Positions 1 through 9,078 of a stretch of 64,000 nucleotides of DNA are shown piece by piece. Numbering within the stretch: the first letter of the stretch is position 1; every line of letters starts with the position of its first letter. This DNA comes from Stenotrophomonas maltophilia (GTDB taxonomy: Bacteria > Pseudomonadota > Gammaproteobacteria > Xanthomonadales > Xanthomonadaceae). The position numbers and the translations under genes are program-made. The notes under the pieces were generated by a model. It did not search any database and was not told the DNA's origin. It worked only from the letters and a program-made list of their open reading frames with translations. Where the stretch lies: assembly GCF_002205165.1 (NCBI RefSeq), contig NZ_NIVS01000020.1:434001-498000 (forward strand), written 5' to 3'.

Positions 1-1
1 T

Positions 2-2281
2 ACGCTCTCACGGGCGACGGTCGCCGCCGTGATCCACCAGCAGGTGCAGGTACACCCGGAGTGGGTGGGGTTCGGCACGCTGTGGGAGCCGGAGGCGTTC
101 GATGGCAAGGACGCCGAGTTCGTCGGTGCCGAGGCACACGACGCTACCGGCCGGTTCATGAGCTACTGGGCCTGGCACGACGGTGCGCCGATGCAGGATG
201 CGCTGAAGGGCTACGACGTGCCCGGCGACGGCGACTGGTATCTCAAGCCAAAGGCGCTGAAGCGGCAGACGGTCGCCGAGCCTTACACCTACGAGATCGG
301 TGGTCAGAAGGTGCTGATGACCACGCTGTCCACCCCGGTGATCGATGACGGCACCTTCCTCGGCGTGGTGACGGTGGACTTCGCCCTGGCCGCACTGCAG
401 AAGCACCTGGCCGCGTTGCGCCCGATGGGCGAAGGTCACGTTGAACTGATCTCGCCCGGCGGCATCGTGCTGGCCGCGAAGGACCCGAACGAGATCGGCA
501 GGCACCGCGAGGACGCGGTGACCACGCAGGTGTTGGCCGCGGTCAAGGCGGACAAGACCTTCGATGCCTTCGAACCGGATGCGGCCGGCAACGTGAAAAC
601 GTATGTGCCGCTGCGCATCGCGGGCAGCCAGGAGCATTTCGCGCTCGGCGTGATCGTGCCGCACGCGCTGATCACGGCGCAGGCGCGCGCGCTGCTGTGG
701 ATCATTCTCGCCGTTGGCCTGGGCGCGGCGCTGGTGCTCAGCGGCAGCGTGTACGTGCTGCTGCGCCGCCAGGCGATCCGCCCGCTGGCCGATGCGGTCC
801 GCTTGTCCGCCGAGGTGGCCGAGGGCCGTCTGGACACGCCGCTGCCGCCCGCGCGCAATGACGAAGTCGGGCGCCTGCTCGAATCGATGCAGCGCATGCG
901 CAGCCAGCTGCGCGCGGTGATGGCGGCGCAGGGCGAAATGGCCCAGCGCCACGAGGCCGGCGAGTTGAGCTACCGCATGGACGCGCAGGCCTTCCCCGGC
1001 GAGTACGGCAAGATGGTGGAGGAGACCAATCAGCTGGTTGGCGCCAACATCGCGGTCACGCGCCGTCTGGTCGAGGTGATGCAGCGTTACGCGGTCGGTG
1101 ACCTGAGCCAGGACATGGACCGCCTGCCCGGCGAGCAGGCGGCCTTTACCGCGGCGATGGATACCACCAAGGCCAACCTGCGCGCCATCAACACCCAGAT
1201 CGGGGCGCTGGCCGGCGCGGCGGCGGTGGGCGATTTCAGCCAGCGTGGCGACGCGGTGCGCTTCGACCATGACTTCCGCGGGATGGTCGAGAACCTCAAC
1301 ACCATGATGCAGGTCAGTGATGACAATCTGCAGCAGATTTCCGCGCTGCTGCGCGCCATCGCCGCGGGCGATCTCACCGCCCGCATGCACGGTGAGTTCC
1401 ATGGCGTGTTCGCGCGGATGCGTGACGATGCCGATACCACGGTGGCGCAGTTGACCGACATTGTCGGCCGCATCCAGCAGGCCACCGGCAGCATCAATCT
1501 GGCCGCCGGTGAGATTGCCGCGGGCAACAGCGATCTGTCGCGCCGTACCGAGCAGCAGGCTGCCAGCCTGGAAGAGACCGCCGCCTCGATGGAGGAACTC
1601 ACCTCCACGGTCCGGCAGAACGCGGACCATGCGGTGCAGGCCAACCAGCTCGCCGCCGGTGCTGCCGAGGTGGCCTCGCAGGGCGGGATGGTGGTCGGCC
1701 AGGTGGTGACCACCATGGCCGGCATCGAGGCCTCGTCCAAGCGCATCGCCGAGATCATCTCGGTGATCGACGGCATCGCCTTCCAGACGAACATCCTGGC
1801 GCTGAACGCCGCGGTGGAAGCCGCACGTGCTGGCGAGCAGGGCCGCGGTTTCGCGGTGGTGACCACGGAGGTCCGCGCGCTGGCGCAGCGCTCGGCCGGC
1901 GCTGCAAAGGAGATCAAGACCTTGATCGACGACTCGGTCACCCAGGTCAGTGCGGGTTCGGCGCTGGTGCAGACCGCCGGCCGCACGATGGAAGAGATCG
2001 TCACCGGCGTGCGCCAGGTCAACGACATCATGGCCGAGATCTCGGCGGCCTCGAAAGAACAGTCCGCCGGCATCGAACAGGTCAACCAGACCATCACCCA
2101 GATGGACGAGACCACCCAGCAGAATGCCGCGCTGGTGGAGGAAGCCACGGCGGCGGCGCGTGCGATGGAGGAGCAGGCCCAGCACCTGGGTACCGCGGTG
2201 GCAATCTTCCGTCTGCAATCCAATGTGGCTGTGGCGGGCTCACCGGTGCGTCGTGCTTCGCCGGCATGCAGCACCGCCTGA
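2..2281 (+). CDS. Methyl-accepting chemotaxis protein (5' end outside window)
   Basis: Membrane chemoreceptor that passes periplasmic ligand signals to CheA/CheW. The frame is open to the left edge, so the start and first membrane segment are missing; the GTG at 29 is internal. Seen in order: the rest of a periplasmic Cache-like sensor (to about base 680), a hydrophobic segment (about 691-756), HAMP, then three further HAMP-like units marked by repeated GD(L/F)(S/T) motifs near 1096, 1228 and 1366, and the signalling tip with GIAFQTNILALNAAVEAARA at about 1771-1830. There is no C-terminal CheR/CheB-tethering pentapeptide; it ends SPACSTA. Ligand unknown. The domain reading is secure. Confidence 0.93.
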   Translation, partial: TLSRATVAAVIHQQVQVHPEWVGFGTLWEPEAFDGKDAEFVGAEAHDATGRFMSYWAWHDGAPMQDALKGYDVPGDGDWYLKPKALKRQTVAEPYTYEIGGQKVLMTTLSTPVIDDGTFLGVVTVDFALAALQKHLAALRPMGEGHVELISPGGIVLAAKDPNEIGRHREDAVTTQVLAAVKADKTFDAFEPDAAGNVKTYVPLRIAGSQEHFALGVIVPHALITAQARALLWIILAVGLGAALVLSGSVYVLLRRQAIRPLADAVRLSAEVAEGRLDTPLPPARNDEVGRLLESMQRMRSQLRAVMAAQGEMAQRHEAGELSYRMDAQAFPGEYGKMVEETNQLVGANIAVTRRLVEVMQRYAVGDLSQDMDRLPGEQAAFTAAMDTTKANLRAINTQIGALAGAAAVGDFSQRGDAVRFDHDFRGMVENLNTMMQVSDDNLQQISALLRAIAAGDLTARMHGEFHGVFARMRDDADTTVAQLTDIVGRIQQATGSINLAAGEIAAGNSDLSRRTEQQAASLEETAASMEELTSTVRQNADHAVQANQLAAGAAEVASQGGMVVGQVVTTMAGIEASSKRIAEIISVIDGIAFQTNILALNAAVEAARAGEQGRGFAVVTTEVRALAQRSAGAAKEIKTLIDDSVTQVSAGSALVQTAGRTMEEIVTGVRQVNDIMAEISAASKEQSAGIEQVNQTITQMDETTQQNAALVEEATAAARAMEEQAQHLGTAVAIFRLQSNVAVAGSPVRRASPACSTA

Positions 2282-2345
2282 TTCACCGGATGCTCACCGC
2301 CCTGCGTTGGTAATCGGCGCTATCCTTTGCAGGCATGGTGAGCAC

Positions 2346-3770
2346 ATGACCTCCCGTTCCGATCGGCTTGGCCTGACCGCGCTGACTGCCCTGGTGGTCG
2401 GGTCGATGGTCGGTGCCGGCATCTTCTCGCTGCCGCAGAACATCGCGCGCAGCGCCGGCCCGGGCGTGGCCTTGATCGGCTGGATGATCAGCGGGTTGGG
2501 CATGTTGATGCTGGCCTTCGTGTTCCAGAACCTGGCCAACCGCAAGCCCGAACTGGATACCGGCATCTACGCGTACGCGCGGGCCGGCTTCGGTGATTAC
2601 ATCGGCTTCTCTGCGGCCTGGGGCTACTGGGTCTGTTCGCTGCTGGGCAACGTCAGCTACTTCGTGCTGATCTTCAGCGGGCTGGGCTACTTCGTGCCGG
2701 CCTTCGGTGAAGGCAACACCTGGCAGGCGGTGGCGTGCGCCTCGGTGCTGCTGTGGTCGATGCACGCGATGATCCTGCGCGGCATCCGCCAGGCTGCGCT
2801 GGTCAATGCCGTCGTGACCGTGGCCAAGATCGTGCCGATCGTGGTGTTTCTGATCATCGCTGCGGTCGGTTTCAAGGCCGAGATTTTCACCGGCGACTTC
2901 TGGGGCACGGCCGCGCTCGGCAGCGTGGGCGAGCAGCTGCGCGGCATGATGCTGATCACGGTGTGGGTGTTCATCGGCATCGAGGGTGCCAGCATCTACT
3001 CGCGGCGCGCGGCCAAGCGCTCGGATGTCGGGCGCGCGACCATCATCGGGTTCCTGTGCGTTCTCGCGCTGCTGATGCTGGTCAATCTGCTCTCCATGGG
3101 CGTGCTGCGGCAGGATGCCCTGGCCCATGCACGCAACCCTTCGATGGCGTTCGTGCTCGAAGCCATCGTCGGGCCCTGGGGCGCCACGTTGATCATCATC
3201 GGCATGATCGTGTCGGTGCTGGGCGCATTGCTGGCGTGGGTACTGCTGTGCGCCGAAGTGCTGTACGCGGCGGCGGGGGATGGAACGATGCCTGCCTTCC
3301 TCGGGCGTGAGAACGCGCGGCAGGTCCCTGCCAACGCCCTGTGGCTCACCAACGGGCTGATCCAGCTGTTTCTGGTCATCACCCTGTTCAGTGCCGGCAC
3401 CTATACCAGCCTGGTGCTGCTGGGCGCGTCGATGAGCCTGGTGCCGTATCTGTTCTCGGCCGGTTACGGCGCCCTGCTCGCGCTGCGCGGGGAAACCTAT
3501 GCCGGGCAGCCCGCGCTGCGGTTCCGGGATCTGCTGGTGGCCGGGCTGGCAACGGTGTACGCGTTGTGGCTGGTCTATGCCGGTGGGCTGTCGCAGGTGC
3601 TGCTGTCCGTACTGCTGTACGCCCCGGGCATTGCCATGTTCGCCGCGGCGAAGTACCAGAATGGGCAACGGCTGTTCACCCGGGCGGAGCAGGTGATCGT
3701 GGCGGCCGTGATCGTCGTTGCCGGCTGGGCGGCGTGGGGCCTCTACCAGGGTCATCTTCACCTGGCCTGA
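2346..3770 (+). CDS. arcD: Basic amino acid/polyamine antiporter, ArcD-like (APC superfamily)
   Basis: Predicted 474-residue inner-membrane transporter with about 12 hydrophobic segments. The first helix carries the APC signature GSMVGAGIFSLPQN, and the length matches arginine:ornithine antiporters (about 480 residues). The ATG at 2346 is chosen because the APC fold begins right after it; the open frame continues upstream only as an overlap with the chemoreceptor gene. An ATG at 2335 is in another frame and stops within four codons. No arcABC deiminase genes lie beside it, so the exchanged substrate is inferred from family resemblance only; lysine/cadaverine or similar exchange is possible. 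Confidence 0.85.
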   Translation: MTSRSDRLGLTALTALVVGSMVGAGIFSLPQNIARSAGPGVALIGWMISGLGMLMLAFVFQNLANRKPELDTGIYAYARAGFGDYIGFSAAWGYWVCSLLGNVSYFVLIFSGLGYFVPAFGEGNTWQAVACASVLLWSMHAMILRGIRQAALVNAVVTVAKIVPIVVFLIIAAVGFKAEIFTGDFWGTAALGSVGEQLRGMMLITVWVFIGIEGASIYSRRAAKRSDVGRATIIGFLCVLALLMLVNLLSMGVLRQDALAHARNPSMAFVLEAIVGPWGATLIIIGMIVSVLGALLAWVLLCAEVLYAAAGDGTMPAFLGRENARQVPANALWLTNGLIQLFLVITLFSAGTYTSLVLLGASMSLVPYLFSAGYGALLALRGETYAGQPALRFRDLLVAGLATVYALWLVYAGGLSQVLLSVLLYAPGIAMFAAAKYQNGQRLFTRAEQVIVAAVIVVAGWAAWGLYQGHLHLA

Positions 3771-3820
3771 CCGTGCCGGATCGGCTCAGCCTTCCCGGCT
3801 GCCGCGCGCCACCCGTTCGG

Positions 3821-4921
3821 TCAACAGATCGATCTGCTGTTGCTGCTGTTGCAGGTGGTGTCTGGGAAACCGCGACGTCCAAGCCGAAGCGCGAGGTGGA
3901 CCAGCATGATCAGGACCGGCACTTCCACCAATGGCCCGATCACGGCGGCGAACGCGACCGGTGAGCCCAGCCCGAAGGCGGCGATCGCCACCGCGATGGC
4001 CAGCTCGAAGTTGTTGCCGGTCGCGGTGAAGGCAATCGCCGTGGTGCGCGGGTAGTCGCGTGCGATCCAGCGGCCCATGAAGAAGCTCAGCAGGAACTGC
4101 ACGAAGAAGTAGATCGTCAGCGGGATGGCGATACGCACTGCATCCAGCGGAATGCGCAGGACGTCACCGCCCTTGAGGCTGAACATCGCCACGATGGTGA
4201 ACAACAGCGCGACCAGCGTGATCGGGCTGATCGCGGGCAGGAAACGGGTTTCGTACCACGCGGCCCCGCGCAGCCGCAGCAGTACCCGCCGGCCCAGATA
4301 GCCCGCTGCGAAGGGGATGCCCAGATACACCAGCACCGCGCCGGCGATGGTCCATGTGCTGACATCGATCACGCTGCGCTGCAGCCCGAACAACGGCGGC
4401 AGCACGGTCAGGAACAGCCACGCATAGACGCTGAAGAAGGCGATCTGGAACAGCGAGTTGAACGCGACCAGGCCGGCCACGTACTGATTGTCGCCGCGCG
4501 CCAGGTGGTTCCAGACCAGCACCATGGCGATGCAGCGGGCCAGCCCGATCAGGATCAGCCCGGTCATGTATTCCGGCCGGTCGTGCAGGAACAGCGCGGC
4601 CAGCGCGAACATCAGCACCGGCCCCACCACCCAGTTCTGCAGCAGCGACAGCGCCAGCACGCGCTTGTCGGCGAAGACAGCGGGCAGGGCCTCGTACTTC
4701 ACCTTGGCCAGCGGCGGGTACATCATCAGAATCAGCCCCGCGGCGATGGGCAGGTTGGTGCCGCCGAGGGTCATGGCCTCCAGCGCGGCGGGCAGGCCGT
4801 CGAACAGCGTCCCCAGCGTCACGCCAAGCGCCATCGCCGCGAAGATCCACAGCGTGAGCCAGCGGTCCAGGAAGGACAACCGGGAAGAGGCGGGCGTCGT
4901 CATCGCAACAGGCGCGGTCAT
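3821..4921 (-). CDS. acr3: ACR3-family arsenite efflux transporter
   Basis: Predicted 366-residue inner-membrane As(III) carrier of the BART superfamily with about ten membrane helices. It shows family motifs: the conserved cysteine in [13 protein letters not shown], which is needed for arsenite transport in studied ACR3 proteins, and the [16 protein letters not shown] segment. The start at 4921 (MTAPVAMTT) is 7 bases past the arsR stop, so the two are co-transcribed; an open extension to 4963 would overlap arsR. The last residues ([14 protein letters not shown]) are low in complexity and unusual for the family. Export driven by the proton motive force is family knowledge. Confidence 0.93.
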   Translation of the reverse strand: MTAPVAMTTPASSRLSFLDRWLTLWIFAAMALGVTLGTLFDGLPAALEAMTLGGTNLPIAAGLILMMYPPLAKVKYEALPAVFADKRVLALSLLQNWVVGPVLMFALAALFLHDRPEYMTGLILIGLARCIAMVLVWNHLARGDNQYVAGLVAFNSLFQIAFFSVYAWLFLTVLPPLFGLQRSVIDVSTWTIAGAVLVYLGIPFAAGYLGRRVLLRLRGAAWYETRFLPAISPITLVALLFTIVAMFSLKGGDVLRIPLDAVRIAIPLTIYFFVQFLLSFFMGRWIARDYPRTTAIAFTATGNNFELAIAVAIAAFGLGSPVAFAAVIGPLVEVPVLIMLVHLALRLGRRGFPDTTCNSSNSRSIC

Positions 4922-4928
4922 CAAGGTG

Positions 4929-5255
4929 TCAGCGCGGCGGCGCGCATTGGCCGCCCGGGCCACAGTCCGCCTCGCCGGCGCAGCAGTTTTCGGTCAGGTA
5001 ACCGATCAGGCCATTCATCGCCTCGAAATCGGCGCGGTAGCAGATGCTGCGTCCGCGTGGCTCGGCGTTGACCAGTCCGGCTGCGCTCAGCTCCTTGAGA
5101 TGGAACGACAGGGTGGCACCGGGCAGCCCCAGTTCGGTGGCGATCTCGCCGGCCAACCGGCCGCCGCGGCCGGCCTGGACCAACAGACGGAAGACACTCA
5201 GGCGGGTGGCATGGCCGAGCGCGGCCAGGGCATGGGTTGCGGTTTTATGTTCCAT
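4929..5255 (-). CDS. arsR: ArsR-family arsenite-responsive repressor
   Basis: A 108-residue winged-helix repressor expected to control the divergent ars genes. The recognition region reads [19 protein letters not shown], and the start ATG at 5255 gives the usual ArsR N terminus. The classical ELCVCDL sensor in the DNA-binding helix is absent. Instead there is a C-terminal cluster Cys91, Cys92, Cys98 (plus Cys104), with the same CC-N5-C spacing as the Acidithiobacillus-type ArsR whose three C-terminal cysteines bind As(III). This indicates an independently evolved sensor site. It is the first gene of the minus-strand arsR-acr3 operon. Confidence 0.93.
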   Translation of the reverse strand: MEHKTATHALAALGHATRLSVFRLLVQAGRGGRLAGEIATELGLPGATLSFHLKELSAAGLVNAEPRGRSICYRADFEAMNGLIGYLTENCCAGEADCGPGGQCAPPR

Positions 5256-5294
5256 GTTTCTAGAATAGTCGAACAAATGATCCGGAGCAACCCG
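5256..5294. promoter_or_regulatory. Divergent ars control region and arsC-side Shine-Dalgarno
   Basis: A short divergent spacer containing the 6-bp palindrome TCTAGA and an interrupted TGTT...AACA dyad around 5257-5276, the only visible candidate for an ArsR operator. GGAG at 5284-5287 is placed 7 bases before the ATG at 5295, so ribosomes probably enter there and not at the ATG at 5385, which has no recognisable Shine-Dalgarno sequence. Confidence 0.4.
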
Positions 5295-5384
5295 ATGTCC
5301 CGCTTGCCACACCTGACCGCTGCGGCGGTCGACATCCCCGATCCGGCGCGGTTGTCGGCGCGTGCCAGTGACCATCCGCCGTGC
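5295..5384 (+). pseudogene. Apparent arsH N-terminal remnant fused in frame to arsC
   Basis: Thirty codons starting MSRLPHLTAAAVDIPD and ending SDHPPC run in frame straight into arsC. ArsH flavoproteins typically begin with a similar leader (LPxL..., then HPPR before ILLLYGSLR). The resemblance is judged from memory. The likely history is a deletion that removed the ArsH body and left its start codon, ribosome-binding site and first residues driving arsC. If translated, it gives a 174-residue ArsC with an N-terminal extension. Alternatively this is simply an unusual ArsC leader. Confidence 0.4.
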
Positions 5385-5819
5385 ATGAAGGCGGTCATCT
5401 ATCACAACCCCGCCTGCGCAACCTCGCGCAATGTGCTCGCGCTGATGCGCCATGCCGGCGTCGAACCGGAGGTGGTGGAGTACCTGCGGACCCCGCCGGA
5501 TCGCGCGCGTTTGATCGCACTGATCGCGGCGGCGGGGCTGCAGGTGCGCGATGCGCTGCGGGAGAAGGGCACCCCCTACGCCGCACTGGGCCTGGCCGAT
5601 CCGGCGCTGGACGACGCGCAGTTGCTCGATGCGATGTTGGCGCATCCGATCCTGATCAACCGGCCGTTCGTGCAGACAGATCGCGGGGTGCGCCTGGCGC
5701 GGCCCTCGGAGAACGTGCTGGAGATTCTGCCACCGGTGCATGCTCCGTTCCGCAAGGAAGACGGCGAGGTGGTGATCGACGCCGAGGGCCGGGGCCCCAC
5801 AAAAAAGCCCGGTCAGTGA
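5385..5819 (+). CDS. arsC: Arsenate reductase, glutaredoxin-dependent ArsC
   Basis: Reduces As(V) to As(III) for export by ACR3, using glutathione and glutaredoxin. From MKAVIYHNPACATSRN the 144-residue protein aligns with the family start; Cys11 is the catalytic cysteine in HNPACxTSRN. The conserved oxyanion-binding arginines are present in LINRPFVQT and GVRLARPSE. The C terminus (RGPTKKPGQ) lies inside the terminator hairpin of the convergent gene. It is divergent from arsR-acr3. The start shown is the homology start; translation may begin at 5295, where the Shine-Dalgarno sequence sits. Confidence 0.92.
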   Translation: MKAVIYHNPACATSRNVLALMRHAGVEPEVVEYLRTPPDRARLIALIAAAGLQVRDALREKGTPYAALGLADPALDDAQLLDAMLAHPILINRPFVQTDRGVRLARPSENVLEILPPVHAPFRKEDGEVVIDAEGRGPTKKPGQ

Positions 5820-5826
5820 CCGGGCT
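5801..5826 (-). terminator. Intrinsic terminator of the DUF2628 gene overlapping the arsC end
   Basis: Perfect 10-bp inverted repeat AGCCCGGTCA / TGACCGGGCT (5806-5815 and 5817-5826), followed on the minus strand by a U-run (plus-strand A-run 5801-5806). The arsC stop codon lies within the stem. Confidence 0.8.
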
Positions 5827-5849
5827 CTTCATCCACGCCTGCGCGTTGC

Positions 5850-6239
5850 TTACCAGCGCATGCCGGCAAAGGGGTTCCAGCTGGTGTCGCCCTTCACTTT
5901 TTCCAGGTAGTACGAATAGTTGGTGGTCAGCGCGATCAGCACCGACCAGGCCACGCCGATCGCACGGCCGACCACGTCCGGCAGGAAAGCCACGACGACC
6001 ATCAGCACCAGGGTGATGCCCAGGATGGTCAGCGCCTTGCGCCACATGCCCAGGATCAGCAGGTAGATCCAGCTGAAGAACAGGGCGAAGAAGTTGAAGT
6101 TGACCTTGATCTTCTGGCCGAACGGCAGCGTCTTGTACGCGGCCTTGAAGGTTGGCGAATTGGGGGCGCCGTGCTGTTCGAAGAAGTTGAAGCGGAACTG
6201 CCACTTGGGGCTGTAGGGGGAAGCAGTGTTGGAATCCAT
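5850..6239 (-). CDS. DUF2628-type small membrane protein
   Basis: A 129-residue protein with an N-terminal polar region containing FRFNFFEQHG, then hydrophobic stretches FFALFFSWIYLLILGMW and ALTILGITLVLMVVVAFLP and a weaker third one. This pattern (FWLFF-like patch, then membrane segments, then a short NYSYYLEK tail) matches DUF2628 inner-membrane proteins of unknown function. It has its own terminator at its 3' end. About 10 bp upstream, the dyad AATCG-N11-CGATT (6245-6265) could be an operator. Function not assigned. Confidence 0.75.
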   Translation of the reverse strand: MDSNTASPYSPKWQFRFNFFEQHGAPNSPTFKAAYKTLPFGQKIKVNFNFFALFFSWIYLLILGMWRKALTILGITLVLMVVVAFLPDVVGRAIGVAWSVLIALTTNYSYYLEKVKGDTSWNPFAGMRW

Positions 6240-6433
6240 ATCCGAATCGTGTTTTGAAAACGATTACATGATAGCGGCAAGCTCTTGATTAACGCCAATT
6301 TTTCGACGCTTCCTGTCACTGTTGGCACGGACTGCGGGCACCGTCACACATTCGTCCCGGTTTTCCGATAGGGTGCGCAATCCGCGCGGCCGGAAGCCCC
6401 GCGGGTCAAGAGAAGTCAACGAGATGCCAGACC

Positions 6434-6613
6434 ATGTCCATTGATGTGATGCCCCACGAGCGCCCCGCGGCAGGACCGCAGATCACCCCATGTCCGGTTG
6501 CTACCCAGGCGCAGCACCTGCTCGCCCAGCTGCAGTTCTCGCAGGTGAGCGCACGTGCGCTGTCACGCCCGCCGGTCGACACCGACCTGGCCACCGCCGC
6601 CACCGTCGCCTGA
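6434..6613 (+). CDS. Possible small protein upstream of opgH
   Basis: An open frame of 59 codons, MSIDVMPHERPAAGPQ...TDLATAATVA, in an otherwise gene-free 850-bp stretch. It has no recognisable domain, one cysteine, an amphipathic QAQHLLAQLQFSQ segment and only a poor Shine-Dalgarno sequence. A seven-codon open frame at 6424 overlaps its start in another frame. It could equally be noncoding leader. Not recognised. Confidence 0.25.
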   Translation: MSIDVMPHERPAAGPQITPCPVATQAQHLLAQLQFSQVSARALSRPPVDTDLATAATVA

Positions 6614-7091
6614 GCTGACCCCGCCGCCCGTCCCACGCCGGAGCGGCCTCGGGACCGTGTGGGGGGCGAAAACTGCGCACCACCGGCGCCGCCGGATCCT
6701 GCGAAGTCCATTGCAGCCACTCACGTTGCGCTTGGCCCCGGACCCACATCCGGCGCCAAGATGAATGGGCAGAGGTCCGTGGCACAGGGCCTGCGCGCCT
6801 GCGTCCGGGCGGGGGCCGGGACTTGTCTCGATCCAAAAGCTGAATGCGGAGAAATCCCCAGTCAGCCCTTCGCGCGCACCTTACATTTCGCGCCATAGAC
6901 TGAGCCGCATTTTTCGTCTCAAGTCGGTTTGGAGAGTTCGTGGGTTCCGGTAGTCACAGACATACGCTGCGTGCCGGTCTCCGGCCCGCACCGACAGGAC
7001 GCATGCATGCCATCGCGCACGCTGGGCTCAGGACGCCCCATTCCACACTTGGCACCCCCGGCCTGGCACGCCCTGCACAGGGACACCGCGC
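6614..7091. other. Gene-free region upstream of opgH
   Basis: No coding frame with supporting motifs was seen on either strand and no clear terminator. AT-richer patches near 6880-6930 may hold the opgH promoter, which would give opgH a leader of more than 150 nt, but no convincing -35/-10 pair was found. Confidence 0.4.
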
Positions 7092-8999
7092 ATGAGTATC
7101 CAGACCCTCACCGCCCCGCTGGACGCCGGCCGGGCGACGTTGCCGGCCGAGTCGCCGTTGGCGATGCCCGAGCAGTCCCTGCGCGAGGGCCAGCTGCAGG
7201 TGCCGCGCCAGCGCACCTCGCCGCGGATGATCGGGCTGCGCCGTTTCTACATCCTGGGTGGCACCGCGGCGATGACCGCCGCCGCCAGCCGGATGATGTG
7301 GAAGGTGCTGGCCGTCAACGGCATCAGCGTGCTCGAGGCCTGCCTGCTGGTGCTGTTCGTCGGCCTGTTCGCGTGGATCGCGCTGTCCTTCGCCGGGGCC
7401 GTGGCCGGCTTCCTGACCGCCGTGTTCGATCGGGGCTACAAGCTGGGCATCGACCCGGATGCACCGCTGCCGACCGTGCACACGCGCACCGCGCTGTTGA
7501 TGCCCACCTACAACGAAGATCCGCGCCGGCTGCTGGCTGGCCTGCAGGCGATCTATGAGTCCGTGGCCGAGACCGGCCAGCTGGCGAACTTCGACTTCTA
7601 CGTGCTCAGCGACACCCGGCGCGATGACATCGGGCAGGCTGAGGAAGAAGCCTTCCACGCGCTGTGCGATGCCGTGGGCGGGCACGACCGCATCTTCTAC
7701 CGTCGCCGCGGCGACAACAGCGGGCGCAAGGCCGGCAACATAGCCGATTGGGTCCGCCGCTTCGGCGGCGCCTACCCGCAGATGCTGATCTTGGACGCCG
7801 ACAGCCTGATGACCGGCGACACCATCGTGCGCCTGGTCGCGGGCATGGAGCACAACCCGGATGTCGGGCTGATCCAGACCCTGCCGGCGGTGGTCGGCGG
7901 GCGTACCCTGTTTGCCCGCATGCAGCAGTTCGGCGGGCGCGTGTACGGCCCGGTGATCGGCCGCGGCGTGGCGTGGTGGCATGGCGCGGAGAGCAACTAT
8001 TGGGGCCACAACGCGATCATCCGGACCCAGGCCTTCGCCGAGCAGGCCGGCCTGCCGTCGCTGCCGGGCAAGGAGCCGTTTGGCGGGCACGTGCTCAGCC
8101 ACGATTTCGTCGAAGCCGCGCTGATGCGCCGTGGCGGCTGGGCCACCCACATGGTGCCCTACCTGAAAGGCAGCTATGAGGAAGGCCCGCCGACCCTGAC
8201 CGATCTGCTGGTCCGCGACCGCCGCTGGTGCCAGGGCAACCTGCAGCACGCCAAGGTGGTCGGCTCCAAGGGCCTGCACTGGGTCAGCCGGATGCACATG
8301 CTGGTCGGCATCGGCCATTACTTCACCGCGCCGATGTGGGCGATGCTGATGCTGATCGGCATCGCGATTCCGCTGTTCCAGGGCGGCATCGACCTCAATG
8401 AAGTGCTGCATCTCTCGCCCGGCGTCTACTGGCGCCACCAGGATGAGACCCAGGTGATCCGCATGTTCGCGATCACCATGGTGGTGCTGCTCTCGCCCAA
8501 GGTACTGGGCTACCTGGCGATGCTGCTGGAGCCGGTCGAACGCCGTGGCTGCGGTGGCACGATCCGGGCCTTTATTTCGATGCTGCTGGAGACCATCCTC
8601 GCCGCGCTGATGGCGCCGGTGGTGATGTACGTGCAGTCGCGCGGCGTGGCCGAAGTGCTGGCGGGCAAGGATTCGGGCTGGGATGCACAGCAGCGCGACG
8701 ATGGCGGGGTGTCCTGGCTGGCGCTGGCACGTGGCTATGGCGGGCTGAGTGTGTTCGGTCTGTTCATGGGGGCACTGGCATATGCCGTCTCGCCCTCGCT
8801 GGCGGCGTGGATGGCACCGGTGGTGATCGGCATGGTGCTGGCGATTCCGGTGGTGGGCTTCACCTCCTCGCGCACCGCCGGCGTCTGGATGCACCGGCTG
8901 GGGCTGATGGAGATTCCGGAAGAATCGGCACCGCCCAAGGTGCTGGTGCGCGCGGCCGAACTGCGCCGTGCGGCGGCCGAGGCGCACCCGGCCGGCTGA
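7092..8999 (+). CDS. opgH: Glucans biosynthesis glucosyltransferase H
   Basis: Inner-membrane GT2-family enzyme that builds and exports osmoregulated periplasmic glucans from UDP-glucose. The 635-residue protein has two N-terminal membrane helices, a cytoplasmic catalytic domain and several C-terminal helices. Catalytic motifs are present: DADS at residues 235-238, the third aspartate in LSHDFVEA (about 338) and the RxxRW-type motif RDRRWCQGN (Trp379). The start ATG precedes a polar tail that is shorter than in enterobacteria. No opgG lies alongside, which fits the scattered opgG/opgH arrangement of xanthomonads. In Xanthomonas the homologue (hrpM) affects virulence and osmotic fitness. Confidence 0.96.
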   Translation: MSIQTLTAPLDAGRATLPAESPLAMPEQSLREGQLQVPRQRTSPRMIGLRRFYILGGTAAMTAAASRMMWKVLAVNGISVLEACLLVLFVGLFAWIALSFAGAVAGFLTAVFDRGYKLGIDPDAPLPTVHTRTALLMPTYNEDPRRLLAGLQAIYESVAETGQLANFDFYVLSDTRRDDIGQAEEEAFHALCDAVGGHDRIFYRRRGDNSGRKAGNIADWVRRFGGAYPQMLILDADSLMTGDTIVRLVAGMEHNPDVGLIQTLPAVVGGRTLFARMQQFGGRVYGPVIGRGVAWWHGAESNYWGHNAIIRTQAFAEQAGLPSLPGKEPFGGHVLSHDFVEAALMRRGGWATHMVPYLKGSYEEGPPTLTDLLVRDRRWCQGNLQHAKVVGSKGLHWVSRMHMLVGIGHYFTAPMWAMLMLIGIAIPLFQGGIDLNEVLHLSPGVYWRHQDETQVIRMFAITMVVLLSPKVLGYLAMLLEPVERRGCGGTIRAFISMLLETILAALMAPVVMYVQSRGVAEVLAGKDSGWDAQQRDDGGVSWLALARGYGGLSVFGLFMGALAYAVSPSLAAWMAPVVIGMVLAIPVVGFTSSRTAGVWMHRLGLMEIPEESAPPKVLVRAAELRRAAAEAHPAG

Positions 9000-9078
9000 G
9001 CCCTGCGTTGCCGCGATCAGCGCCCCATTGCAGCGGGGGCGCGGTCATAATGCGGCTTGAACGTACTGGAGCCGCCTG

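Noticed and set aside
8-2218. 736-codon open frame antisense to the chemoreceptor
   Set aside because: Arg/His/Gly/Leu-rich composition with no motifs; a by-product of strong GC bias at third codon positions in the real gene.
6954-8987. 677-codon open frame antisense to opgH
   Set aside because: Composition typical of an antisense frame; opgH motifs are complete on the plus strand.
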